Under the pieces are notes generated by a model. That model did not search any database. It had not been told where the DNA came from and saw nothing but the letters and a program-made list of their open reading frames with translations. The position numbers and the translations under genes were made by a program. A stretch of DNA of 64,000 nt, taken from positions 186,001 to 250,000 of the forward strand of contig JAZKAR010000005.1 in the NCBI GenBank assembly GCA_040389065.1. Reading direction: 5' to 3'. Shown piece after piece: positions 47,600 through 55,652 of the stretch. Every line of letters begins with the position of its first letter. The stretch's first letter is position 1. The stretch is from JAZKAR01 sp040389065. Its GTDB lineage: Bacteria; Pseudomonadota; Gammaproteobacteria; Burkholderiales; Casimicrobiaceae.

Positions 47600-47680
47600 T
47601 AGAAGTTACGCAGTTGAATTCTATACGCGTGGAACACCCCGGCATGGCAACGCAAAGAAAACACAACTGCGTAACTTCTA
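47600..47680 (+). repeat. MITE-like element, copy 8 (short, 81 bp)
   Basis: Both termini are intact (TAGAAGTTACGCAGTTG, CAACTGCGTAACTTCTA), but the right half of the core is deleted. Flanking 5-mers are ATCTT and ATCAT (4 of 5). It ends 4 bp before the stop codon of the dehydratase gene. Confidence 0.8.
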
Positions 47681-47684
47681 ATCA

Positions 47685-48059
47685 TTAGTGATTACTAAAA
47701 CATATTCTTCCTGAAGACACACGCTTTTCTTGAATGGAATATTCAAACGCAACACGTTGCTTATCCGCATTCCATTCTAATAATAAATTTAATACTGTAT
47801 TGTCTTCTGGCTGCACGATATCAATAAATTTAATCTGTTCTAATGCCAAGAATCTGCCCCGGGCACCCCAGTATTTTTCTGCGAATAAAAAAGCCCAATG
47901 AATTTGCACAACACCTGGCAAAACCGGAAAACCAGGAAAATGCCCATCAAAACAAAACAATGATTTTTCTAGCTTTATTTTAAAAAAAAGATTAGTGTCT
48001 GTTTGTTGGCATTCTAGCAGCAAAGGTAAACTACTCAAATAATCCATAAAAAATCTCAA
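47685..48059 (-). CDS. Hotdog dehydratase (ApeI-like)
   Basis: The 124-residue product has a FabA/FabZ-like hotdog motif FDGHFPGFPVLPGVVQIHW with the catalytic His in GHFP. This is the second dehydratase of the cluster, expected to act with the one at 36614-37084. Its start overlaps the ligase stop by 4 bp (ATGA). Confidence 0.92.
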   Translation of the reverse strand: MRFFMDYLSSLPLLLECQQTDTNLFFKIKLEKSLFCFDGHFPGFPVLPGVVQIHWAFLFAEKYWGARGRFLALEQIKFIDIVQPEDNTVLNLLLEWNADKQRVAFEYSIQEKRVSSGRICFSNH

Positions 48060-49453
48060 TGTTGTTCTTCAAAATTTCGTAATAATGAAAGCCGGCATAT
48101 TTTGCCGCCCTCACTGAGTGGCAACTGCTTCATAAATCGCCAGCGCCGAGGCAGAAGTACTCGATCATAATGTTGTAGCAAATAATGGCGTAACGCTTGC
48201 ACTACACTCGCTTTTCCTAAACTTTTTAATTGTTTTAAGCCTTCGACTGTTAATACTATCGCAACACACAGCATAGGTCGTTTCTTTTCAAGCACCAAGC
48301 TGTAACTCTTTTCTACCCATGCATGCTGGCATAAATTAGTCTCCAGCTCCTCTAACGAAAGACGCTTTTCTTCCATTTTAATAATTCGATCAAGTCTTCC
48401 TTTTAATATCCAGCGACCATCTGCTAAAAACTCTACGCTATCAGCTGTTTTCCAAGAAGCTCTTACAAAAGGAGATTGAACAACTAAAGAAGTATCTGGC
48501 GCTTGCGTGCATATTACTTTAGGCAGTGCTGACCAAGCCACATCATTTTGTTTCTGTTGACGCCATGCAATACCGCCTGTTTCTGTGCTGCCTAAAACCT
48601 CTATTGGAGAAAATCCACTAGCCTCAATAAATTGCCCAGCTGTCTCTGGCGTAACAGCACCACCTGAAGAAAAGCAAATGTTTACAAATGTTAAAAATTT
48701 GCTGATATCAATAAGCTCAGGTAACCGTGATAAATGAGCAGGGCTTGATACCAGAATAATAGGATGCGTTAATGACGCCTGCCTAAATAACTCATCAGGC
48801 AATTTAAATAACTCTACTTCAAAAGGTACTGCTGCGGCTAAAGGCCATAATAATCGAAATAAAAGCCCATAAATGTGATGATGAGGAACTGTCGATACTA
48901 TTCTTTTTGCACGGTTATAACGCGCACCCCACATCTGATGCAAAACTTCTATCTCTGCTTCAAGCTGCTTTAATGTTTTTAATATTGCTTTCGGCTCACC
49001 TGTAGACCCTGAGGTATAAATGATAAGCTCGCATTCCTCAGCACGTAATGGTTGAACCAAATATTCTGGTAAAAAACTATATTCTTTTTGAAAATCACTA
49101 TCATTTAAAATAGCATCAAATTCCGTTGATATCTGCAATAAGGTTAGAGGTAAGTTATTAGGAGGAATAATAATTTTTTTACCAGCATACCAAAGCGCAA
49201 ATAACCCAATTAAAAAATTCCAGCTATTCTCTACTGTTAATACATAGGATTTATAAGAAGTGCATATGAACCTTGAAGCATAATATTTAACCTGGCAAAG
49301 CCAATCTTGCCAGCGATAAATATGCTGCGCTTGATAAGCAATGATCAGTTGCGGATCACGCTCACTTAAGGCTAATTGTGAAGGAATACAAAATGATACA
49401 GATGCCATTAAATCGCGTTTAAATTCTATAGAATCTATTTGCACCCTTATCAC
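48056..49453 (-). CDS. AMP-dependent acyl/aryl-ACP ligase
   Basis: The 465-residue adenylate-forming enzyme has the P-loop-like IIYTSGSTGEPKAILK, EVLGSTETGG, and the hinge-region motif LKGRLDRIIKMEEKRLSLEE. In characterised aryl polyene systems the corresponding ligase loads the aryl acid onto an ACP. The start is unsure: GTG 49453, GTG 49444 or ATG 49408 (which would begin MASVSFCIP) are possible. The gap to the upstream COG4648 gene is about 180 bp. Confidence 0.92.
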   Translation of the reverse strand: MIRVQIDSIEFKRDLMASVSFCIPSQLALSERDPQLIIAYQAQHIYRWQDWLCQVKYYASRFICTSYKSYVLTVENSWNFLIGLFALWYAGKKIIIPPNNLPLTLLQISTEFDAILNDSDFQKEYSFLPEYLVQPLRAEECELIIYTSGSTGEPKAILKTLKQLEAEIEVLHQMWGARYNRAKRIVSTVPHHHIYGLLFRLLWPLAAAVPFEVELFKLPDELFRQASLTHPIILVSSPAHLSRLPELIDISKFLTFVNICFSSGGAVTPETAGQFIEASGFSPIEVLGSTETGGIAWRQQKQNDVAWSALPKVICTQAPDTSLVVQSPFVRASWKTADSVEFLADGRWILKGRLDRIIKMEEKRLSLEELETNLCQHAWVEKSYSLVLEKKRPMLCVAIVLTVEGLKQLKSLGKASVVQALRHYLLQHYDRVLLPRRWRFMKQLPLSEGGKICRLSLLRNFEEQH

Positions 49454-49630
49454 CCTTCCAATACCATTTCACATAAAAAACGTTGTCTAATTAAATTCCT
49501 ACTAAGCACTGCTCTACAGATTATAATAGAAGGCATATTACAAAGTTATGCTTAATACTTAATACTTAATACTTAATAAATAAGGCATAAATATTTAAGT
49601 AGCTTGATACTTTAAAATTTCTACAATTAA

Positions 49631-50200
49631 CTATTTATTGTTTCTACTTTCTGGCAAACGCCAATAGCGATATATCCATTCCCCACCCATTAATAACCCC
49701 ATGAGTAAATAGGAAACAAACCCATTATAAATTAACCAATATTTTTTAGAAAAACAAAATACTGTTATTAATGAAAAATTTATATTGATAATAAAAAATC
49801 CACACCAAATATAAGTAACTTTTCTCGTATAAAAAATAGCTGTACTAGGTAATTCTTTTTTAGACAATCGCGCAAAACGCTCTATCATTGATGGCGGATA
49901 AAATAACGTATATGAAAATAAAAACAACATCGATAAACTAACAAACGCTGGAAAAAGTTTAAGCAAAAGCTCACTATTAAAAAACGAAATGTTCAGAGAG
50001 AATAATACTAGTATATAAAAAACCCACTTTTGCGGCTTTGCTAACCCGCTCCATAATCCTTGCGTTTGGTGGTAGTGTTTAATAAACAATGTTACTAAAA
50101 CTATTAACCCAACAACCCTGGGCGAAAAAAAATTCAACGCATAATAAATAATGACAGGATAAAAAATAGTTAATAAAAATTTTAAAAATCCTGTTGCCAA
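49631..50200 (-). CDS. COG4648-type membrane protein of the polyene cluster
   Basis: The 189-residue product has about six hydrophobic segments and no soluble domain. The N-terminus (FLTIFYPVIIYYAL-like) and the motif FYPPSMIERFARL match the COG4648 group found in aryl polyene loci next to the ACP and ligase genes. Its function is unknown. Residues KWGFYIL-type loops are short, so it is nearly all membrane-embedded. Confidence 0.8.
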   Translation of the reverse strand: MATGFLKFLLTIFYPVIIYYALNFFSPRVVGLIVLVTLFIKHYHQTQGLWSGLAKPQKWVFYILVLFSLNISFFNSELLLKLFPAFVSLSMLFLFSYTLFYPPSMIERFARLSKKELPSTAIFYTRKVTYIWCGFFIININFSLITVFCFSKKYWLIYNGFVSYLLMGLLMGGEWIYRYWRLPESRNNK

Positions 50201-50300
50201 TTTATATTTCCTATTACTTATTATATAAAACCATTAAAAATCTAATCAGTAACTATAAAATGATCATAATTAAAGTATTATTTTTTATAGCTATCTTTAT

Positions 50301-50555
50301 TTATGAAGCCAATAACGACTCAACTGCATTTACAACATCTTCCACGGTTTTAACAGTTTTAAACTCATCAGGTTTAATTCTTTTTCCTGTAAGTTGTTGG
50401 AGTTTTATTGCTAAATCAACAGCATCAATACTATCTAATTCTAAATCTGTAAATAATTGAGCTTGAAGTACTACTGCATCAGGACGAATCTCAAACGTTT
50501 CATGCAAAATAGTACGAAGTTCCTCTAAAATTTGTGCTCGATCTAATGTTGGCAT
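50301..50555 (-). CDS. Acyl carrier protein (second of two)
   Basis: The 84-residue ACP has the phosphopantetheine-attachment motif ELDSIDAVDL (Ser near residue 41). It carries the growing chain or the starter unit. It begins 3 bp after the first ACP stop. Confidence 0.95.
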   Translation of the reverse strand: MPTLDRAQILEELRTILHETFEIRPDAVVLQAQLFTDLELDSIDAVDLAIKLQQLTGKRIKPDEFKTVKTVEDVVNAVESLLAS

Positions 50556-50558
50556 CGA

Positions 50559-50825
50559 TTAAATTTCCTTTTTATAATTTTCTATAAAGCGTACTAATGT
50601 AGCCACAGAATAAAAATGTTCTCTATTAGATGTATCATTTGTTTCTAATTTGATTCCATACCTTTTCTTAAGAGCAACCCCTAGCTCTAAAGCATCTATT
50701 GAATCTAGTCCTAAACCCTCATCTGTAAACAAGGGAGCTTCTGTAACTATAGCTTCTGGCAAGATATCTTCAAGCTCTAAGGATTTAATAATCAAATCCT
50801 TCACCTCATATTCAAGTGTACTCAT
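50559..50825 (-). CDS. Acyl carrier protein (first of two)
   Basis: The 88-residue ACP has the motif GLGLDSIDALEL (Ser near residue 40). Paired ACPs are standard in aryl polyene clusters and usually separate starter loading from elongation, although which does what cannot be read here. Its start overlaps the acyltransferase stop by 14 bp. Confidence 0.95.
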   Translation of the reverse strand: MSTLEYEVKDLIIKSLELEDILPEAIVTEAPLFTDEGLGLDSIDALELGVALKKRYGIKLETNDTSNREHFYSVATLVRFIENYKKEI

Positions 50826-51618
50826 TTTGTACTTTCTCTTCGGCTAATGCGTAATTAAAATAATGTGTAAGTGCTTCAGTTAAGCGCCGAGAAGCTAAGC
50901 TAGTTGTTGTATCTCGCACCAATGTTGAAATCGTTACAACACTTTTTACTTCCAGGCTAAAATGAAATCGGTGGGAAGGAATATGATACCAACGCTCAGC
51001 CTTAGATAATGTAGGTGGATCACAATGCAAAATGACGGGCACAATAGGCACTTGGCTAGCAAGTGCTATATGAGCCGCTCCCCTTAAAAATCGTAACTCC
51101 TGCCCTTTAACCGAGCGTGTTCCTTCAGGAAAAATAACTAAAGGCTCATCTTTATGTAACGAGTTTTTACAATCGTTAATAAGCATTTCAGAACTATCGT
51201 CATTTCTAATATATCCCGCAGCTCGAACCACGCCGCCTAAAAAAAAATTATCCCAAAGCTTACTTTTCACTACACAATTAGCAAAAGGCATATAAGAAAT
51301 AATGACTACAACATCTATCAACGTAGGATGATTAGCGAGTACAAGCACTCCTTTAGCATTTTTTAGAGAATCTATGCCTTTCACTGTGAGCGACATGATT
51401 CCTGAAACACACATAAAGTTTACAAAAATTTTAAATGTACGCTGTATACAGCGCCTGGCTATTTTTTTTCTTAATCCATTATGCGTAGGTAAAATATTTA
51501 ACCAAGGAAAAATAAAAACAGATAAACATAATCCGCCAATACTAAATAAAGAAAAGGCTAAGGCCGTCATTAATAATCGCCAACTATAATTTAGATTATG
51601 CTGTATGCAGTTAAACAT
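50812..51618 (-). CDS. 1-acyl-sn-glycerol-3-phosphate acyltransferase-like protein
   Basis: The 268-residue product has an N-terminal hydrophobic helix (about residues 17-40), the acyltransferase block NHPTLID (HX4D) and FPEGTRS. In the cluster it probably acylates a lipid intermediate of the anchor or transfers the polyene. Its start overlaps the chain-length-factor stop by 8 bp. Confidence 0.92.
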   Translation of the reverse strand: MFNCIQHNLNYSWRLLMTALAFSLFSIGGLCLSVFIFPWLNILPTHNGLRKKIARRCIQRTFKIFVNFMCVSGIMSLTVKGIDSLKNAKGVLVLANHPTLIDVVVIISYMPFANCVVKSKLWDNFFLGGVVRAAGYIRNDDSSEMLINDCKNSLHKDEPLVIFPEGTRSVKGQELRFLRGAAHIALASQVPIVPVILHCDPPTLSKAERWYHIPSHRFHFSLEVKSVVTISTLVRDTTTSLASRRLTEALTHYFNYALAEEKVQNEYT

Positions 51619-52291
51619 AACGAAGTTTCCAACTCCCTGATTTATCCGGTAACTCTGTACGATCTACTTTTTTTGTTAAAAAGCTAGACATTCCCTGAAA
51701 TATCACATCTATCGGCTCAGAAATATTATTCTGATCACGTATAAATTCAACTTTTTCTCCTTCACTATCAATTAATAAACTAATCCCATGAGCAAATGAA
51801 GGAGAATCAGTACCTTTATATATTTCATTTTCTAAAGGATGATCTGCATAAATTAAAAGTACAGGTTCTTTATGAAAGCGTTGCTCTATTATAGTATGCA
51901 AAATAGCCATGCCTAATGTGCCCTCACCCGCAGCAATAGCCGTCATTGATGCATGATTGCTTGTATGCATAGAAAATAAACCTGGCACTGCGTTGTGTAC
52001 AGATAAACTAAATGCTGTAGGTGACACATCTTCATTCTTTGTAATATTTTCAAGCATCATTGCAACTTTATTTGCCTCCCCATGACGCGAAGCAAAGACC
52101 ACTCGAGGTTTTAAAAGATGTGCCTCACATTCATAACCCAACCAAAAAGCAATTTTAGCTAATGAAGAAAGACGGCGCCGTGCTCCTGCATCTAAAAAAG
52201 AACACGAAGGCACAGGTTGAGCGCTCGATTGCATAGCAGTAGGCCAAATAGCCCAGCGTCGAATATGCGCATAAAGAGGAAGTGTTGGCAT
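51611..52291 (-). CDS. Ketosynthase chain-length factor (PF13723-like), first gene of the polyene operon
   Basis: The 226-residue product resembles the N-terminal ketosynthase half and lacks the catalytic Cys context, as in the short chain-length factors of aryl polyene systems (SFLDAGARRRLSSLAKIA; RVVFASRHGEANK; SVHNAVPGLFSMHTSN). It should dimerise with the elongating ketosynthase and set polyene length. As the most upstream gene, it marks the operon start. Confidence 0.92.
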   Translation of the reverse strand: MPTLPLYAHIRRWAIWPTAMQSSAQPVPSCSFLDAGARRRLSSLAKIAFWLGYECEAHLLKPRVVFASRHGEANKVAMMLENITKNEDVSPTAFSLSVHNAVPGLFSMHTSNHASMTAIAAGEGTLGMAILHTIIEQRFHKEPVLLIYADHPLENEIYKGTDSPSFAHGISLLIDSEGEKVEFIRDQNNISEPIDVIFQGMSSFLTKKVDRTELPDKSGSWKLRYV

Positions 52292-52688
52292 AAGATAAAA
52301 ATAAACTTTTTTAAAAACCTAAGATAGTAGTGTGTATCGGCTATAAAATTAGAAGGCCATCTATAAGCTCATCCTTAGATAAGTACACTTATATCAAAAC
52401 GAAAATATTAGTTCGGTAAGACTCGCTTGAATATTTATAGTTAGGGCAAATAGTATTAAGCAAAATTGTTTTAATATAAAAATATTTGTCTTAATAAAAT
52501 GCTCAATTCAAATGCTGATGTTGTACTGACTCTGCAAGAGTCGCGAATCAGCCATCGCCAGCAACTACCAGCAGAAAATTAAGGGTTTATTTTTGACACT
52601 TGGTATAAGAACCTCTTTTATTAACACAATCTATTTATTTTCTTTACTTAAATTATCATAGCGCGCTATTCTAATACTGAACTTACTA
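52292..52688. other. 397-bp divergent region between polyene operon and PPTase gene
   Basis: The region should carry both divergent promoters but I cannot fix them. A short dyad GACTCT-GCA-AGAGTC at 52528-52542 is a candidate operator. Otherwise it is AT-rich and featureless. Confidence 0.5.
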
Positions 52689-53348
52689 ATGCGCCATCAA
52701 CAATTCTTCTTATTATCCACTATGTCGCAACACATTGAAAACACAATTACCTCATTGATTATTTTAGAAAAAATACAACCTTTCTCCCCAGAAAACGCTC
52801 AGAAAAATTCTTTAAAATCTCTCCAACATTCCACCTCAAGAAATCTGATGTTACTTGCTGCAACTAAAATGCTAGGAATAGAGGGTGTGATACAGGAGGA
52901 TTGCCCCCCTTTGGTTTATAGAAAAGATAAGACGCCTGCTCCTCTTCGTTTCTCTATCAGCCATCGTAAACATTGGGTAGGATGTTTAGCCAGTACATCT
53001 AGTTGTGTAGGATTTGATCTTGAAATTCATAAAAATCGCGATTTTTTAACACATTTAGATGATTTGCTTAACTCTCAAGAAAAAGCTTTTTTAGCTCATA
53101 ATAATCACAGCGATAGTAGTGCAGAAGAGCTTTTTTATAAATGTTGGACTCTTAAAGAAGCGTTAGGTAAATTTCATAAACAAGGATGGAATACCAGCAA
53201 TGAGAATCTTGATCTCATGCTTGCCTCGAAAAATTCAGAGCTATTGCTTGAGCATATTTATTTACAAAAATATAACCTCAGTATTGCTTACGCAATCAAA
53301 AAAAATGGCCTTATTAGCAATCCTGAAATAATTATTATAAATACCTAG
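52689..53348 (+). CDS. 4'-phosphopantetheinyl transferase (Sfp type)
   Basis: The 219-residue product has the Sfp-type motifs RFSISHRKHWVGC, VGFDLEIHK (metal-binding Asp and Glu) and FYKCWTLKEALGKF. It converts the two cluster ACPs to the holo form. It is divergent from the polyene operon and evidently dedicated to it. The start could be ATG 52689 or ATG 52722 (MSQHIE); neither has a clear ribosome binding site. Confidence 0.92.
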   Translation: MRHQQFFLLSTMSQHIENTITSLIILEKIQPFSPENAQKNSLKSLQHSTSRNLMLLAATKMLGIEGVIQEDCPPLVYRKDKTPAPLRFSISHRKHWVGCLASTSSCVGFDLEIHKNRDFLTHLDDLLNSQEKAFLAHNNHSDSSAEELFYKCWTLKEALGKFHKQGWNTSNENLDLMLASKNSELLLEHIYLQKYNLSIAYAIKKNGLISNPEIIIINT

Positions 53349-53385
53349 ATCGCCTCTACAAATAGTAATTATCCCAATAGATTAA

Positions 53386-53985
53386 TTAATCAAGCGCTAA
53401 TAATTTTCTATAATAATCCCAATCAAAATAAGGCCCTGGATCTGTTTTTCTTCCAGGAGCAATATGCTCGTGCCCTACAATTTCTTCAAGCGGATAGTGC
53501 CTCCACAATGCACGGGTGAGTTGTACCAAAATAGGGTATTGAAGTTTCTCAAAGGCTATGGTGTCACAGCCCTCAAGCTCTACCCCAATTGAAAAGTCGT
53601 TACATTTCTCTATTCCATTCCAGCAAGAAACACCCGCATGCCATGCACGATGCGCTGTAGACACATATTGCATTAACTCGCCATCTCGCCGAATTAAAAA
53701 ATGGGCTGAAACTTTTAGATGAGCAATACTTTCATAATAAGGATGAGCCGCAGGGTTTAATGTATTCGTGAAAAGAGCATCAATATCTCGCCCTCCAAAA
53801 TGGTCAGGAGGTAAAGAGATAGCGTGAACAACTAAAATTTTAGGATAAACATTAAGAGGACGTTCATCATAATTAGGCGAAATACAAGAATGTGCAGCAG
53901 GAAGCCACCCATCAGCCCCTACTTGCCAGCGAGAAGCATTCAGCGCACCCGATTGCGGGCGCTTTTCAGAGGGAAGCATGATCAT
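53386..53985 (-). CDS. ampD: 1,6-anhydro-N-acetylmuramyl-L-alanine amidase AmpD
   Basis: The 199-residue product has zinc ligands H54 (VVHAIS), H174 (GHEHIAPGRK) and D182 (TDPGP), plus E136 and K180 at the expected catalytic spacing. It cleaves anhydromuropeptides in cytoplasmic wall recycling. The N-terminus is extended by about 20 residues relative to the E. coli enzyme. Its start overlaps the response-regulator stop by 4 bp, the usual betaproteobacterial arrangement. Confidence 0.96.
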   Translation of the reverse strand: MIMLPSEKRPQSGALNASRWQVGADGWLPAAHSCISPNYDERPLNVYPKILVVHAISLPPDHFGGRDIDALFTNTLNPAAHPYYESIAHLKVSAHFLIRRDGELMQYVSTAHRAWHAGVSCWNGIEKCNDFSIGVELEGCDTIAFEKLQYPILVQLTRALWRHYPLEEIVGHEHIAPGRKTDPGPYFDWDYYRKLLALD

Positions 53986-55391
53986 GACTCATCCCCTTGG
54001 GCAGTAAGATTAAGCCTATCAAGGCGATACCGCATTGAACGAAACGATATGCCTAATGTTTGCGCAGCAGCAGTACGATTGCCTTGGGTTAGTAATAAAG
54101 CAGCTTCAAGCGCCTGTTTTTCTATGTTATCAAGATAATTTTCTAACGAGCCTGTTTGCAGAATGCTTTTGATGAGTCCTGCTGGTTCAGATTCAGGCAT
54201 TGAAACCAGATGATGATCAGTGGCCGGAATGAAAGCAGATTGAGAAGTCTCACAAAAACCCAAATCTTCTACCTGAATTTCAAAAGGATTCATACGTAGA
54301 GCCAATGCTCTTTCCATCAAATTCTCAAGCTCACGAACATTTCCAGGAAAAGAATAGGCCATTAAAGCCGCTTGAGTCGCTGGCGATAAAGCAATAGTTT
54401 CTTGAGGTGCTAGCCGTTTAAGAATAGCTTGAGCAATTGGCACAATATCTTCACGCAACTCTCTTAGCGGGGGCAACGTTAGCTCAATAACATTAATGCG
54501 GTAATATAAATCTTGGCGAAATAGGCCTTGCGCTACCCATTCACGTAAAGGACGATGCGTTGCACTCAAGACTCGAACGCTCACAGAAGTTTCTTCAGTA
54601 CTCCCCACACGCCGAATAGATTTTTCTTGAATAGCACGCAAGAGTTTTACCTGCATTGAAAGCGGCAACTCTGCAATCTCATCCAAAAACAGCGTTCCCC
54701 CATGTGCCGCCTGAAAAAAACCTATATGGTCCCGGTCTGCTCCTGTAAAAGAACCTTTCCGATGCCCAAAAAACTCACTCTCCATTAACGATTCAGGAAT
54801 TGCTCCACAGTTAACCGCTACAAAAGCACCTGCCGCTTGTCGGCTACATGCATGAATAAGCCGTGCAGCACGTTCTTTTCCGCTACCTGACTCTCCAAAA
54901 ATATGAACTGGCGCTTGGCTAGGCGCAATACGTTGAATCTGATTTCTTACATGTACGATTGGAAGACTTTGGCCCAAAAGGCCACAGCCTTCATCTAATG
55001 CATGAGCCACCTCTTTTTTAGCAATAGGATTCACTTGAATCACAGACTTAATCAAAGCACGCAATTGCTCTAAGCCAATCGGCTTATTCAAGTAGTCAAA
55101 AGCACCTTTTTTCATCGCCTCAACAGCGCTACTTTGGCTACCATGTGCTGTAATAACAGCCACAGGTATATCTAAATGATTCTCTTCAATTAAATTTAAT
55201 AGCTCAGTTCCCTCGCCATCAGGTAACCGTAAATCTGTTAAACATAATGCAAAAACATCTCCTGAAAGTAAATGCTGCCGTGCTTGCGCTAAAGAAGCTG
55301 CCTTAACAGGATGAACTCCCATTTGAATTAATGTTATTGAGAGTAGATCTAGAATATCAGGCTCATCGTCAACTAATAAAACACTAGTCAT
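53982..55391 (-). CDS. NtrC-family sigma-54 response regulator (PilR-like)
   Basis: With the start at ATG 55391 (GGA 7 bp upstream) the product is 469 residues. The receiver domain has phosphoacceptor D53 (LTDLRLPDG). The AAA+ domain has Walker A GESGSGKE (166-173) and the sigma-54 contact loop GSFTGA (212-217), the Ser variant seen in PilR. A Fis-type HTH closes the protein (GNRTAAAQTLGISFRSMRYR). It activates sigma-54 promoters. No pilin gene lies in the window, so its regulon is unknown. Confidence 0.92.
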   Translation of the reverse strand: MTSVLLVDDEPDILDLLSITLIQMGVHPVKAASLAQARQHLLSGDVFALCLTDLRLPDGEGTELLNLIEENHLDIPVAVITAHGSQSSAVEAMKKGAFDYLNKPIGLEQLRALIKSVIQVNPIAKKEVAHALDEGCGLLGQSLPIVHVRNQIQRIAPSQAPVHIFGESGSGKERAARLIHACSRQAAGAFVAVNCGAIPESLMESEFFGHRKGSFTGADRDHIGFFQAAHGGTLFLDEIAELPLSMQVKLLRAIQEKSIRRVGSTEETSVSVRVLSATHRPLREWVAQGLFRQDLYYRINVIELTLPPLRELREDIVPIAQAILKRLAPQETIALSPATQAALMAYSFPGNVRELENLMERALALRMNPFEIQVEDLGFCETSQSAFIPATDHHLVSMPESEPAGLIKSILQTGSLENYLDNIEKQALEAALLLTQGNRTAAAQTLGISFRSMRYRLDRLNLTAQGDES

Positions 55392-55427
55392 TTTATTCCT
55401 TATACCCATTATCTAAATTGATAGACT

Positions 55428-55548
55428 TAGAGGTTACGCAGTTAGGTTCTATCAAGGCATGGGGGATGCCCCGCCATGGTAACGCAGACAGTACAGAGTA
55501 CTGCAAGTGACCATAAAACACCGAGAGAGGCCAACTACGTAACCTATA
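55428..55548 (+). repeat. MITE-like element, copy 9
   Basis: Termini TAGAGGTTACGCAG and CTACGTAACCTATA carry compensatory changes. It contains the left GC-rich arm GGGGATGCCCCGCC. Flanking 5-mers are AGACT and ATACT (4 of 5). It lies between the sensor and regulator genes. Confidence 0.75.
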
Positions 55549-55652
55549 ATACTGATTTAGACATGTCATGCGCCGCATTATTTGGTCAAGACATGCTTCC
55601 GATTTGAATCGTTTGAATGGGAAATATTGTTAGGTTTAATACACCACTCTCT

